Shown here: piece after piece, positions 1-9,326 of the stretch
Layout of the letters: each line of letters begins with the position of its first letter
Numbering within the stretch: position 1 is the first letter of the stretch
From: a bacterium
Lineage (GTDB): Bacteria; Sysuimicrobiota; Sysuimicrobiia; Sysuimicrobiales; Segetimicrobiaceae
Reading direction: 5' to 3'
DNA: 64,000 nucleotides
Assembly (NCBI GenBank): GCA_035945995.1
Contig: DASYZR010000143.1
Location: forward strand, 40,287 to 104,286
Made by a program: the position numbers and the translations under genes
Notes under the pieces: generated by a model
Told to the model about the DNA's origin: nothing
Database searches by the model: none
What the model saw: only the letters and a program-made list of their open reading frames with translations

Positions 1-180
1 CCACCCGGCGACCACGCCGGCCGCCTTGGCCAGAAACTGCCCGCGGGAAACGGCGTCGGCGGGGACGATCGAGTCGGTCGTGACGTCCCCGGCCCCGAGA
101 TCCTCATCGAGCGCACGGCGCACGATCGCCTCGATCTCCTGCGCGTCGGGTCCGGTCTGCACGATTTGAGGCGTCATCAT
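1..180 (-). CDS. nadC: Nicotinate-nucleotide pyrophosphorylase (quinolinate phosphoribosyltransferase), N-terminal part
   Basis: Only the first 60 codons are inside the window; the gene runs off the left edge. The translation contains RRALDEDLGAGDVTTDSIVP followed by QFLAKAAGVVAGW, which is the conserved N-terminal dimerisation region of NadC. The enzyme makes nicotinate mononucleotide from quinolinate and PRPP in NAD synthesis. It follows the molybdopterin oxidoreductase by 26 bases on the same strand. I used the ATG at 180; an in-frame ATG at 195 would add five residues, and neither has a clear ribosome binding site. A partner nadA or nadB may lie beyond the edge. Confidence 0.85.
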   Translation of the reverse strand, partial: MMTPQIVQTGPDAQEIEAIVRRALDEDLGAGDVTTDSIVPADAVSRGQFLAKAAGVVAGW

Positions 181-206
181 AGCGGCAAACGTCATTGTAA
201 CGCAGA

Positions 207-2234
207 TTATTGCGCCCGGCGGACCTCGAGGAAGGTGCTCTGGTAGGTGGCCCCGTCACCGACGTCGGTGTAGCGACCGGAGCAGAGCAGGTTGACCGTG
301 CCGCGGCGCGCTTCGCCGCTCGGGCGCTGGCCGGGCACAAGCACGACGCCGGCCGGGACCTCGTCGCTCACCCGCAGGGTGAGACCTACCGTGCCGCGAT
401 CGTTGTGCAGATCGACCGCATCGCCGTCTCGCAGCTCCCGGCGCGCCGCCTCCGACGGGTGGAGGACCGCGACCGGCGGACCCTGCCGGAGGCGAAGCCC
501 CGGGTTGCCGGAAAACGCCGTATGGCTCTGGTAGTAGCCGGGGGCGGTGAGGAGGCGCAGCGGCCACCGGGCCGCGTCCGCCGCCTCACCGGGGTCGGGC
601 CGCCAGTCCGGCATCGGCGGGAGGCCCCGCGCGGCGAGCGCGGCCGAGTAGAATTCGAGCCTGCCCGACGGCGTGGCAAACCGCTGGCCGCCGGCGGCCG
701 GGGCGATCTTGATCGGTCCGGCCCGGCGAACCGTGCCGGGATCGACCGCGGCGGCGGGCCCGGCCGCGTCGCTCCACAGCGCGCGGAGCAGTTCGTCGGT
801 CGCCATCGAAAAGACCGCGTCGTTCACCTCGAGCCGGCGGGCAAGTTCTTGGGCCAGCCGGCGGTTCGGCCACGCCTGGCCGACCGGCTCGACGGCCTGG
901 GGGCCAAACTGCATGTAGTAGGCTCCGTAGGCCCGGTAGAAATCCTCGCTCTCGAGGAACGTCGCCGCCGGCAGCACGATATCGGCGTACCGCGCGGTGT
1001 CGGAGAGAAACGGCGCGTGCACCACCGTGAACAGGTCGTCGCGGGCGAGACCCCGGCGCACCGCCCCGGCGTCGGGGCACGTCACGGCGGGGTTGTTGCC
1101 CGCCACGAACAGCGCGCGGATCGGCGGATGATCGAGATGCAGCAAAGCCTCGCCGAGCCGCGAGTGATTGACGGTCCGCGTCGACGCGGGGCCGGAGGGA
1201 CGGCGGATCGCGCCCATCGTGAACCCGAAGCCCGGGGCCGTGCTCAGCAGGGCGCCGCCGCCCCGCCTGGCATAGGCGCCGGTCACCCCCGGCAGGAGCG
1301 CGACCGCCCGGATGGCCTGCCCGCCCTGGGCGCTGCGCGACATCCCCCACCCGAGGCGGATGAACGGCGAGCGGGCGCGGCCGTAGGCGTGCGCCAGGCG
1401 CTCCACGTCGGCGGCGGCGATCCCGGTGATCGCCTCGGTCAGGGCCGGCGAGAAGCGCGGCAGGACGTCGCGCTCGACCCGGTCGAACCCCGCGGTTTCG
1501 CGCGCGAGGTAGGCACGGTCGCACAACCCGTCGCGGACGAGCACGTGCATCACGCCGAGCGCGAGCGCGGCGTCGGTGCCGATCCGCGGCGCGAGGTGCC
1601 AGTCGGCCTGGGCCGCGGTGCGGCTCCGGCGGGGATCGATCACGACGAGCGTCGCGCCGCCGCGGCGGGCCTGCTCGACTTTGGCCCAGAAATGGACGTT
1701 CGTCGTCACCAGGTCGGCGCTCCACGCGATCACGAGGTCGGAGTGCACGACCATCTCGGGATCGGCGCCGCCCACCGCGCCGAGGGTCGCCTCCCACGCC
1801 GCGTCCGAGCAGCTGTCACAGACCGTCCCGGCGATGAGGCGTGTCGTGCCGAGCGCGTGGAAGAGCCCGAGCAGCAGCCCACGATTGAACAATCCCTGGT
1901 GGGCGCTGTAGCAGTACCCGAGGATGCCGAGTGGGCCGTCCGCCTCGATGATCGCGCGCCAGCGCGCGACGATCTCGTCGAGCGCGGCCTCCCACGGCAC
2001 CGGCTCGAACGAGCCGCCGCCCTTGGAACCGGTCCGCCGGAGCGGCTGTGTGAGCCGCTCCGGCGAGTGGACGAGTTCGTGTTCGCGGGACACCTTGGCG
2101 CAGGCGAACCCGGCCGTGAACGGCTGCGCGGGGTCCCCCCCGACGCGCGTAATACGGCCGTCTTCGACGTGCACGAGCAGCGAGCACATGTCGGGGCAGT
2201 CGTGCGCGCACACCGTGCGGACCACTGTCTTCAC
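207..2234 (-). CDS. Molybdopterin-dependent oxidoreductase (DMSO reductase superfamily)
   Basis: A 675-residue catalytic subunit of the bis-MGD molybdenum/tungsten family. The N-terminus has CAHDCPDMC followed about 30 residues later by FACAK, giving the C-x3-C-x3-C...C pattern of the N-terminal [4Fe-4S] cluster. The middle and C-terminal parts carry the pterin-binding segments (for example VAGNNPAVTCPDAGAVRRGL and the C-terminal molydopterin-binding barrel). There is no Tat signal, so it should be cytoplasmic. No iron-sulfur or membrane partner subunit is adjacent, so the substrate cannot be called. The GTG start at 2234 was chosen because GAGGGGG lies 9 bases upstream; an ATG at 2276 is the alternative. 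It follows the TauE/SafE gene. Confidence 0.88.
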   Translation of the reverse strand: MKTVVRTVCAHDCPDMCSLLVHVEDGRITRVGGDPAQPFTAGFACAKVSREHELVHSPERLTQPLRRTGSKGGGSFEPVPWEAALDEIVARWRAIIEADGPLGILGYCYSAHQGLFNRGLLLGLFHALGTTRLIAGTVCDSCSDAAWEATLGAVGGADPEMVVHSDLVIAWSADLVTTNVHFWAKVEQARRGGATLVVIDPRRSRTAAQADWHLAPRIGTDAALALGVMHVLVRDGLCDRAYLARETAGFDRVERDVLPRFSPALTEAITGIAAADVERLAHAYGRARSPFIRLGWGMSRSAQGGQAIRAVALLPGVTGAYARRGGGALLSTAPGFGFTMGAIRRPSGPASTRTVNHSRLGEALLHLDHPPIRALFVAGNNPAVTCPDAGAVRRGLARDDLFTVVHAPFLSDTARYADIVLPAATFLESEDFYRAYGAYYMQFGPQAVEPVGQAWPNRRLAQELARRLEVNDAVFSMATDELLRALWSDAAGPAAAVDPGTVRRAGPIKIAPAAGGQRFATPSGRLEFYSAALAARGLPPMPDWRPDPGEAADAARWPLRLLTAPGYYQSHTAFSGNPGLRLRQGPPVAVLHPSEAARRELRDGDAVDLHNDRGTVGLTLRVSDEVPAGVVLVPGQRPSGEARRGTVNLLCSGRYTDVGDGATYQSTFLEVRRAQ

Positions 2235-2295
2235 GGGGCGGTTCCCCCTCGCGGACGGGCCGGTGTCTGCGCCCATAGTAGCAATTCTCGGCGCG

Positions 2296-3042
2296 CTACC
2301 GCAGCAGCCCGCGTGCCAGCAGATTGATGGACGCGAGAGACACGATTCCGAGCACGATCCGGCCGAACAGCACGGGGTCCAGCCGGTGCTGCAGCGCCAT
2401 CCCCGACCACGTGCCGATCGCCATGGGGATGCAGCCGGCGAGCGCCAGCAGCAGCACCCGGCCGGCATACAGCCCGAGGTGCGCGTAGCTCGCCACCTGC
2501 ACGATATTGCCCACAAAGAACATCATCGTGATCCAGAACACGAAGTCGCGCCCCGTCATGCGCAGCAGATGGAGGTAGCTGGCCAGCAGCGGTCCGAGGA
2601 TGCCGGTCGCGCCGCCCAGCACTCCGGCGGCGAGGCCGACCAAGGGCGCCGCGCGGCGACCCGCCGCTTCGGGCACCCGGGCGGTGAGCCGGAACATCGC
2701 CGCGATCACGTAGCCGAGCGCCACAGCGCCCACGAGCACGGACAACCGTCGCGAATCCAGCGCCGTGATCGCCGCCGCGCCGGCCAGCGTTCCGACCGCC
2801 ACGCCCGTGATCGCGAGGATGAGATGCGTGCTGGCGCGGCTCGCGGACCCACGGCTCACCATGATCAAATTGCTGAGGAGGGTCGGCACGGCGATCACCG
2901 GCACGGCGGCCCGCGGCCCGATGATGGCCGACAGCAGGGGGACTCCCAGGAGGGGAAAACCGAACCCGATCGCGCCCTTGATCGCGGCGGCGCCGGCGAT
3001 CACGACCGCCACCAGCGCGAGATGCGGCGCGTCGACCGTCAC
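2296..3042 (-). CDS. TauE/SafE family sulfite or anion exporter
   Basis: A 248-residue polytopic membrane protein with about seven or eight hydrophobic segments. It has the glycine-rich TauE/SafE half-repeats, for example KGAIGFGFPLLGVPLLS near the N-terminus and LAAGVLGGATGILGPLLASY in the middle. The family moves sulfite, sulfoacetate or similar organic anions across the membrane. The start is a GTG overlapping the aroA stop as GTGA, so it is probably translationally coupled to aroA. Its position before a molybdo-enzyme might hint at oxyanion or sulfur chemistry, but this is only inference. Confidence 0.9.
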   Translation of the reverse strand: MTVDAPHLALVAVVIAGAAAIKGAIGFGFPLLGVPLLSAIIGPRAAVPVIAVPTLLSNLIMVSRGSASRASTHLILAITGVAVGTLAGAAAITALDSRRLSVLVGAVALGYVIAAMFRLTARVPEAAGRRAAPLVGLAAGVLGGATGILGPLLASYLHLLRMTGRDFVFWITMMFFVGNIVQVASYAHLGLYAGRVLLLALAGCIPMAIGTWSGMALQHRLDPVLFGRIVLGIVSLASINLLARGLLR

Positions 3043-4316
3043 GCCCCCGTGAGCCGCCGCAGCGTGTCCTCGAACCCGGGAAACGACGCCCGGATGCAGT
3101 CGGTGTCGTCCACGGTGACCGGGCCGTCGGCGCGCAGCCCGGCGACCGCGAGCGCCATCGCCATCCGGTGATCGCCGCCGCTCGCGGCGCGGCCGCCGCG
3201 GAGGCGCGGCACGCCGCGGATCGCGAGCCCGTCGGGCTGCGCCTCGACCCGCGCGCCGAGCGCCCCCAACCCGCGGGCGAGCGCGGCGATCCGGTCGGAC
3301 TCTTTGACGCGCAGCTCGGCGGCGTCCTTGATCACCGTCTCGCCGTCGGCCACACTCGCCGCCACGGCCAGAACGGGGAGTTCGTCGATCAGGCGGGGGA
3401 TCAGGTCGCCGGCGATCGTCGTGCCGTGGAGCGGGGCGGCGCGGACGGTCACGTCGCCGGCCGGCTCGCCGCCGTCGTCCCGGAGATTGTCGACGGCCAC
3501 CTGCGCGCCCATCGCGCGCAGGACGTCGAGCACGCCGGTGCGCGACGGGTTGAGGCCGACGCCTTCCACGGTGAGGACAGACCCGGAGACGATCGCGGCG
3601 GCCACCAGGAAAAACGCCGCCGACGAGATGTCGCCCGGGACCCGCACCGGCGTCGCGGACAGCACGGCGGGACCCCGCAGCCGCACCGTCCGTCCATCGG
3701 ACGCCACCGGCACGCCGAAGGCCGCCAGCATCCGCTCGGTGTGGTCGCGGCTGCGGGAGGGCTCCGTCACGGCCGTCTCGCCGTCCGCGAAGAGGCCGGC
3801 CAGCAGGATCGCGGACTTCACCTGCGCGCTCGCCACGGGCGTGGCGTGCGTCGTCGCGCGCAGCACCGCGCCCTCGATGGCGAGCGGGGCGAGCCGGCCG
3901 CCGGCGCGGCCGCGGATCCGTGCGCCCATACGGCGGAGCGGCTCGGCCACCCGGTCCATCGGGCGGCGCCGGATGCTCGCATCCCCGGTGATGACGCTGT
4001 GAAACGGCTGGCCGGCCAGAATGCCGGTGAGCAGACGGATGGTCGTGCCGGAGTTGCCCACGTCGAGCACGTCGTCGGGCTCCCGCAGCGGCCCGCCGCG
4101 GACGACGACGCCGGCGCCGTCGTCGTCGATCTCGATGCCGAGCGCGCGGACGCAGTGCACGGTGGCCAGGCAGTCGTCGGCGCGGAGAAACCCGTCCACG
4201 CGGGTGGCGCCGCGCGCGAGCGCGCCGAGGAGCACGGCGCGGTGGGAAATGGACTTGTCGCCCGGAACGCGGACCGTGCCGGAGAGCGCGCGGCCCGGCG
4301 CAACCACGATGGCCAT
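3039..4316 (-). CDS. aroA: 3-phosphoshikimate 1-carboxyvinyltransferase (EPSP synthase)
   Basis: A 425-residue enzyme joining shikimate-3-phosphate and PEP to form EPSP, the sixth step of the shikimate pathway. It begins MAIVVAPGRALSGTVRVPGD with the substrate-binding PGDKSISHRA motif near residues 20-30, then LDVGNSGTTIRLLTG, and ends in a LRVKESDR motif before the second domain closes. Length matches the family (about 430). The ATG overlaps the aroH stop in a TGATG junction, which excludes the longer upstream reading. It sits last among the shikimate genes in this cluster and is coupled to the TauE/SafE gene downstream. Confidence 0.97.
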   Translation of the reverse strand: MAIVVAPGRALSGTVRVPGDKSISHRAVLLGALARGATRVDGFLRADDCLATVHCVRALGIEIDDDGAGVVVRGGPLREPDDVLDVGNSGTTIRLLTGILAGQPFHSVITGDASIRRRPMDRVAEPLRRMGARIRGRAGGRLAPLAIEGAVLRATTHATPVASAQVKSAILLAGLFADGETAVTEPSRSRDHTERMLAAFGVPVASDGRTVRLRGPAVLSATPVRVPGDISSAAFFLVAAAIVSGSVLTVEGVGLNPSRTGVLDVLRAMGAQVAVDNLRDDGGEPAGDVTVRAAPLHGTTIAGDLIPRLIDELPVLAVAASVADGETVIKDAAELRVKESDRIAALARGLGALGARVEAQPDGLAIRGVPRLRGGRAASGGDHRMAMALAVAGLRADGPVTVDDTDCIRASFPGFEDTLRRLTGA

Positions 4317-4723
4317 CAGACCCCGGGGTTGGTTACATCGTGGCCGGCCGCTGAGTCCGCCGGCGTCAGGTCCGGGCGGAGCCGCTCCGCGCCGCGGAGG
4401 TAGACGTGACGGACTTCGTCGGCGGTCTTCGTCGTGTTCACGAACATCAACGCGCGCACGCAGCGGGGCAGCGCCCCGGGCACGGGGATCTCCTGGGAGC
4501 ACATGAGCGGCACCTGCGTCCAGCCGAGCGTGCACCGCGCGGCCTCCGCCGGAAAGGCCGCGTCAAGATCCGGCGTGACGGTGAAGATGACCCCCGCGAT
4601 GTCGTCGGCGTCGACCTCGTTCCGGGTCACCATCTCTCTGAGCATGGCCGTCGTCGCCTCGAAGATCGCGCGCTCGGTGTTCGCGTCGACGGTGGTCGCG
4701 CCCCGGATCCCGCGAAACCGCAT
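4316..4723 (-). CDS. aroH: Chorismate mutase, AroH type (monofunctional)
   Basis: A 135-residue enzyme converting chorismate to prephenate for phenylalanine and tyrosine synthesis. It has the AroH-fold signatures FRGIRGATTVDANT at the N-terminus (including the active-site Arg), the stretch IAGVIFTVTPDLDAAFPA, and GWTQVPLMCSQEI. This trimeric pseudo-alpha/beta-barrel type is the one found in Bacillus, cyanobacteria and Thermus, and is unrelated to the helical AroQ mutase. GGAG lies 6 bases before the ATG. It overlaps aroA downstream. Confidence 0.95.
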   Translation of the reverse strand: MRFRGIRGATTVDANTERAIFEATTAMLREMVTRNEVDADDIAGVIFTVTPDLDAAFPAEAARCTLGWTQVPLMCSQEIPVPGALPRCVRALMFVNTTKTADEVRHVYLRGAERLRPDLTPADSAAGHDVTNPGV

Positions 4724-4797
4724 GATGGCTCCTGTCGCTGCGCCGTGTGGGCCGCGCGTTCCTTCGACGGCCCGGTGAGGCCTCCTGTGCCCGACGC

Positions 4798-5361
4798 CTA
4801 CCTGGCCCGGCGCCGCGCGCCGGCGCGCGACGCGCGCGCGGCGACCCGCTTCGATCCCCGCGCACGGGCGCCGTCCACCCGCGGCGCGGGGCGGACATCG
4901 GCCGCGGCCGGGACGGCCTGTGCGGCGCGGACGGCCAGTGCCGCCGCCGCGCGCAGCCCGAGACGATAACTCTCCACGCCGAAGCCCGCGATCTGTCCGG
5001 CCGCGGCGGCGGCGATGACCGAGCGGTCGCGGAACGGCTCGCGCGCGTGGATGTTCGTCACGTGCACTTCCACGACCGGAATGCCGATCGCCGCGATCGT
5101 GTCCCGCAGCGCGACGCTCGTGTGGGCGAGGCCGCCGGGGTTGAACACGACGGCCGCGTAGCGCGCCGGCGCCGTCTGCAGGCGGTCGATCAACGTGCCT
5201 TCGTGATTGCTCTGGGCGGTCTCGATCTCCATGTCGAGATCCCGCGCGAGCACACGCAGCTCGCGGTCGACGTCCTCGAGCGTGGACGAACCGTAGAGGT
5301 GAGGCTCGCGGCGCCCGAGCAGGTTCAGGTTCGGACCGTGCAGGACCAGGACCCTAAGCAT
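4798..5361 (-). CDS. aroQ: 3-dehydroquinate dehydratase, type II
   Basis: A 187-residue dodecameric type II dehydroquinase producing 3-dehydroshikimate. It has LVLHGPNLNLLGRREPHLYG with the active-site Tyr, QSNHEGTLIDRL, FNPGGLAHTSVALRDTI and VEVHVTNIHAREPFR. The core ends near residue 148; the remaining 40 or so residues are an Ala/Arg-rich tail longer than in typical family members (about 146 residues) and look disordered. The start overlaps the aroK-aroB stop by 8 bases. A 74-base gap separates it from aroH. Confidence 0.95.
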   Translation of the reverse strand: MLRVLVLHGPNLNLLGRREPHLYGSSTLEDVDRELRVLARDLDMEIETAQSNHEGTLIDRLQTAPARYAAVVFNPGGLAHTSVALRDTIAAIGIPVVEVHVTNIHAREPFRDRSVIAAAAAGQIAGFGVESYRLGLRAAAALAVRAAQAVPAAADVRPAPRVDGARARGSKRVAARASRAGARRRAR

Positions 5362-7108
5362 CGGCGAGCACCTCCTCGAGCAGTACGGGCGGCACGTCGT
5401 CGTGGACGGCCGTCCGGCCGAGCGACACGGGCAGGACGAACCGCAGCCGGCCCGCCCGGGCTTTTTTGTCGTGGGTCATCGCCCCGAGGATCGCCGACAC
5501 ACCGCGCGGCCGCGCCGCGCGAAACCCGGCGAGACGGACGGGCAGCCCGGCCCGTTCAAGCAGGGCCGTCTGCCGTTCGAGGAGCCCGGCGTCGCAGACG
5601 CCGAGGCGTACGGCGAGGCGCGCCTCCAGCGTCATCCCCACCGCGATCGCTTCGCCGTGCGTGAGGCCGCGGTAGCCGGCCGCCGCCTCGATCCCGTGCC
5701 CGATCGTGTGGCCGTAGTTGAGGACGATGCGCCCGCCTGCCTCACGCTCATCCGACGCCACGACGCGGGCCTTGTACGCCGCGCAGCGCTCGATCGTGGA
5801 CACGAGCGCGCCCGGCCGGCGTGCCAGGACGTCCCGGACGTTGCCTTCGAGGAACTCGAAGAGCTCGGGCGCGCCGATCACCGCGGTCTTGATGACCTCG
5901 GCCATGCCCGAGCGAAACTGGCGGCGCGGCAGCGAGGCCAGCGTGTCGATGTCCGCGACGACAAGGGCCGGTTGGTGGACCGCGCCGATCAGGTTCTTGC
6001 CCCGCGGATGGTCGACCGCGGTCTTGCCGCCGATCGCGGCGTCGACCTGTGCCAGCAGCGTCGTCGGAAGCCCGACCCAGCGGATCCCGCGGAGGAACGT
6101 CGCCGCGACGAACCCGCCGAGGTCTCCGGCCACGCCCCCCCCGAGCGCCAGCAGCGTCGCGTCGCGGTCGAGCTGCGCGTCGACCAGGGCGTCGTACACG
6201 CGGGCGGCGACGCGCAGGCTCTTGCTGGTCTCCGACGGCGGCACCTTCACCGTCACCACGTCGCGGCCGGAGGCGCGCAGCGCCTCGGCGAGCGGACGTC
6301 CGTACCGCGCGTCGAGCCGTGGATGGGTGAGCAGGACGAGCCGTCCGGCGACGCCCGCGCCGCGCAAATGCCCGTCGAGCCGGGGATACACGGCCCGGCC
6401 GATCCGCACGTCGTAGCCGCGGTCGCCGAGATCCACGCGCACGACCCGGTCGCCCATGAACGTCAGCACCATGTCGGCGACCTCCTCGGCGGACGCGCCG
6501 GAAGTGTCGATGACGAGATCGGCGTCACGATACGCGGCGCCGCGCTCCGCCAGAAGACGCCGGACGGCGGCTTCGGGATCCGCGCCCAGGAGGGGCCGGT
6601 CGCCGGCCGCACCGACGCGGGCGAGAATCGCCCGCGGCGACGCCGTGAGCGCGACGATCACGCCGCGCCGCCTGAGGTGCCGCATGTTCTGCGCGCGCAA
6701 CGGGACGCCGCCGCCGGTGGCGATGACGGCGCCGCCCATGGCCCCCGCCTCCGCCACCGCGGCGGCCTCGAGGCCGCGAAACGCCGCCTCGCCCTCGTCC
6801 GCGAAGATGCGGGCGATCGTCCGGCCGCATCGGGCCTCAATCATCGCGTCCGTGTCGACGAAGCGACGGCCGAGCCGCGAGGCGAGACAGCGCGCGACCG
6901 CGGTCTTCCCGGTACCCATGAACCCGATCAACACGATGTTGGGCGGCAGGCCCGAACTGGCGTTCGATGTGCCGGTGCCGGCGCGGGGCGGCGCGGCCGG
7001 CCGCGCCGCCCCCGGCGCACCGCCGCCACGCGCGTCATCCGAACCGTCCCGCAGCCCGGATACCTCCGACGCCACCGCCCAACCCCCCGCCGGCACCCCG
7101 ACCCTCAC
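5354..7108 (-). CDS. aroKB: Fused shikimate kinase / 3-dehydroquinate synthase
   Basis: A 584-residue fusion of two consecutive-pathway enzymes. After a 55-residue Ala/Pro-rich leader, the kinase domain (about 56-215) has Walker A GFMGTGKT, the shikimate-binding [24 protein letters not shown] and the lid GDRPLL. From about residue 221 the synthase domain carries [20 protein letters not shown], the NAD/substrate region [31 protein letters not shown] and the zinc ligands of [11 protein letters not shown]. The GTG start at 7108 overlaps the aroC stop as GTGA, which supports the long leader. In many bacteria aroK and aroB are adjacent but separate. Confidence 0.95.
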   Translation of the reverse strand: MRVGVPAGGWAVASEVSGLRDGSDDARGGGAPGAARPAAPPRAGTGTSNASSGLPPNIVLIGFMGTGKTAVARCLASRLGRRFVDTDAMIEARCGRTIARIFADEGEAAFRGLEAAAVAEAGAMGGAVIATGGGVPLRAQNMRHLRRRGVIVALTASPRAILARVGAAGDRPLLGADPEAAVRRLLAERGAAYRDADLVIDTSGASAEEVADMVLTFMGDRVVRVDLGDRGYDVRIGRAVYPRLDGHLRGAGVAGRLVLLTHPRLDARYGRPLAEALRASGRDVVTVKVPPSETSKSLRVAARVYDALVDAQLDRDATLLALGGGVAGDLGGFVAATFLRGIRWVGLPTTLLAQVDAAIGGKTAVDHPRGKNLIGAVHQPALVVADIDTLASLPRRQFRSGMAEVIKTAVIGAPELFEFLEGNVRDVLARRPGALVSTIERCAAYKARVVASDEREAGGRIVLNYGHTIGHGIEAAAGYRGLTHGEAIAVGMTLEARLAVRLGVCDAGLLERQTALLERAGLPVRLAGFRAARPRGVSAILGAMTHDKKARAGRLRFVLPVSLGRTAVHDDVPPVLLEEVLADA

Positions 7109-8238
7109 ACGCCACCCGGCCCGCGCTCAACCCAACGCCGGTGCGCATCGTACGCGACGCGCATCTGGTCGAGGCTGTCGCCGCCGAACTTCTCGAGCAT
7201 CGCGTCGGCAACCACAAGCGCCGCCATCGCCTCACCGATCACCCCGGCGGCAGGCACCGCCGTCACGTCGCTGCGTACCACGGCGGCATCGACACGCTCT
7301 TTCGTCGCAATATCGACCGACGCCAGCGGGCTCCGCAGAGTGCTGAGCGGCTTCATCGCTACGCGAACGACGAGCGGCTCACCCGTCGACATGCCGCCCT
7401 CGGTCCCGCCCGACTGATTCGTCCGCCGGAAGAATCCGCGCCCGGCCTCGAAGAAGATCTCATCGTGCGCCGCGGAGCCGGGCAGCCGCGCTTCGAGGAA
7501 GCCCCGGCCGATCTCGACGCCCTTCATCGCGTTGATCGACACCATCGCCTGCGCGAGACGTCCGTCGAGACGGCGGTCCCAGTGCACGTACGTGCCGAGC
7601 CCGACCGGCAGACCGAGTACGACGACCTCGAACACGCCGCCGAGCGTGTCGCCGCGCGCCTTCGCGTCGTCGACCGCGGCAATCATGCGCTGTTCGGCCT
7701 CCGGATCGGCGCAGCGAAGCGCGGACGCCTCCGCGATCGCCGGAATCTCCTCCAGGCGGTCGGGCCGCCGCGCGGCCTCGATGCCGCCGAGCTCGACGAC
7801 GTGACTGAACAACGTGATGCCGAATTCGCCGAGCAGCAGCCGCGCCACAGCACCGGCGGCCACCCGGGCGACCGTCTCACGCGCGCTCGACCGCTCCAGG
7901 ACGCGGCGCACGTCGTCGAAGTGGTACTTGAGCGCGCCGGCGAGGTCCGCGTGCCCCGGCCGGGGCCGCGTGAGCGGCGGCTCGTCCCGCCGCCAATCCT
8001 TGTTGCCGATGACCAGGCCCACCGGCGCCCCGATCGTCGTGCCGTGCATCACGCCGCTGTAGATCTCGGCGCGATCCTGCTCGATCTGCATGCGGCCGCC
8101 GCGGCCGTACCCCCGCTGGCGCCGCGCCAGCTGGGCGTTGATCGCGTCCTCGGACACCGGGACGCCGGCCGGCATTCCCTCGACGACGACGAGCAGCCCG
8201 CGGCCGTGCGATTCTCCGGCGGTCAGAAACCGCAGCAT
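7105..8238 (-). CDS. aroC: Chorismate synthase
   Basis: A 377-residue FMN-dependent enzyme for the last step of the shikimate pathway. The start [20 protein letters not shown] is the classic N-terminus. Other family motifs are [42 protein letters not shown] and, near the C-terminus, [19 protein letters not shown]. The ATG is 5 bases after the aroE stop. Its own stop overlaps the next start as GTGA. Length is typical for the family (about 360-390). Confidence 0.97.
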   Translation of the reverse strand: MLRFLTAGESHGRGLLVVVEGMPAGVPVSEDAINAQLARRQRGYGRGGRMQIEQDRAEIYSGVMHGTTIGAPVGLVIGNKDWRRDEPPLTRPRPGHADLAGALKYHFDDVRRVLERSSARETVARVAAGAVARLLLGEFGITLFSHVVELGGIEAARRPDRLEEIPAIAEASALRCADPEAEQRMIAAVDDAKARGDTLGGVFEVVVLGLPVGLGTYVHWDRRLDGRLAQAMVSINAMKGVEIGRGFLEARLPGSAAHDEIFFEAGRGFFRRTNQSGGTEGGMSTGEPLVVRVAMKPLSTLRSPLASVDIATKERVDAAVVRSDVTAVPAAGVIGEAMAALVVADAMLEKFGGDSLDQMRVAYDAHRRWVERGPGGV

Positions 8239-8243
8239 GGGGG

Positions 8244-9128
8244 CTACCGTCCCCCCACCCGCGCGGCCGGGGCGTCGCCGAGCAGACCCACCGCGCGCCG
8301 CATCACATCCACGGGCGCCGCCCGGCCGGTCCAGATCTCGAAGGCGCGCGCCCCCTGATACACCAGCATCGGCAGTCCCTCGAGCGTCCGGCAGCCGCGC
8401 GCCCGAGCCGCCCGCAGCAGCGCCGTGTCGCGAGGGTCGTAGACCATGTCCATCACGAAGAGGTTCGGGTGGAGCGCGTCGGACGTCACCGGCAGCTGGC
8501 CCCGCTGCGCCCCGGAGCCCACGGTCGTGGCCTGCACGAGGACGGTTGCCTCGCGCACCCGCCCCGCGATCGCCGCCCCGTCGAGCGGCACGGCGTCCAC
8601 CGTGCGCCCGGGGAACGCCCGCCGCATGTCGGCGGCGAGGGCCGCGGCACGGTCCCAGTTCCGGTTGGCGATCACCACCGACGCCGCGGCCGCGACGAGC
8701 GCGAACGCGGCCGCGCGGGCAGCTCCGCCCGCGCCGATCACGACGGCGAGAGCGCCGTCGACGGTGAGGCCGGCGTCGAGCCGCAGCGCGTCGAGCAACC
8801 CGCCGCCGTCGGTGTTGTATCCAATCAGCCGTTCGCCGTCGACCCGGATCGTGTTGACGGCGCCGATCGCCCGCGCCTCGTCCGTGGCGTCGTCGAGATA
8901 CGCCAGCGCGGCTTCCTTGTGCGGGACGGTGACGTTGGCGCCGGCCGCGCCGAAGGCCGCGAGCCCCCGCAGCGCATCCCCGAGACGGGCGCGGCTCGCG
9001 GGAAACGCCAGGTAACACCAGTTCAGGCCGGCCGCGGTGAACGCCGCGTTGTGCATGCGCGGGGAAAGACTGCCACGAACCGCGTCACCAATGACCCCGA
9101 CCAGTCGCGTCCCCGCGTCGATTTCCGT
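8244..9128 (-). CDS. aroE: Shikimate dehydrogenase with an apparent ACG start codon
   Basis: NADP-dependent reduction of 3-dehydroshikimate. The first ordinary start (ATG, 9056) falls inside the conserved shikimate-binding motif: the frame upstream reads [19 protein letters not shown], with the required SLSPxxHN. No ATG, GTG or TTG exists between that motif and the in-frame TAA at 9168. The best start is the ACG at 9126-9128: GGAGG lies 6 bases ahead (9135-9139) and the predicted N-terminus [14 protein letters not shown] matches family members. The rest shows [16 protein letters not shown], the nucleotide loop [10 protein letters not shown] and the C-terminal [11 protein letters not shown]. 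The product is 294 residues. First gene of the cluster, with its own promoter. Confidence 0.9.
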   Translation of the reverse strand, partial: TEIDAGTRLVGVIGDAVRGSLSPRMHNAAFTAAGLNWCYLAFPASRARLGDALRGLAAFGAAGANVTVPHKEAALAYLDDATDEARAIGAVNTIRVDGERLIGYNTDGGGLLDALRLDAGLTVDGALAVVIGAGGAARAAAFALVAAAASVVIANRNWDRAAALAADMRRAFPGRTVDAVPLDGAAIAGRVREATVLVQATTVGSGAQRGQLPVTSDALHPNLFVMDMVYDPRDTALLRAARARGCRTLEGLPMLVYQGARAFEIWTGRAAPVDVMRRAVGLLGDAPAARVGGR

Positions 9129-9166
9129 ACGACCCCTCCCGGTCCGCGCCAGGATTATAGGCCCCC

Positions 9167-9196
9167 ATTATAGGCAACATCGGCTGAACGGCACAA
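9167..9196 (-). promoter_or_regulatory. Promoter of the aro cluster
   Basis: On the minus strand TTGTGC (9191-9196), an 18-base spacer and a perfect TATAAT (9167-9172) form a sigma-70 type promoter. A second perfect TATAAT follows at 9154-9159, within the putative initial transcribed region. Transcription would start near 9147-9160, leaving a very short leader before the aroE ribosome binding site at about 9135. No leader peptide or T-box-like structure fits in that space. Confidence 0.65.
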
Positions 9197-9326
9197 GCCT
9201 CCGCCCGGCCGCCGAGGGGACGGACCGCGGCCCGCGCAAGGGGCGTCCCGACCGCCGCCGAATGAGTCCGCCGGGCGGCACGGACGTGTTCGGGGACGCG
9301 CCGGAGACCTATCCGGGAGGGCCGGG

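Noticed and set aside
210..2327. A 705-codon plus-strand frame opposite the molybdopterin oxidoreductase
   Set aside because: It shows only antisense composition, no motifs, and lies over a gene with intact cofactor motifs.
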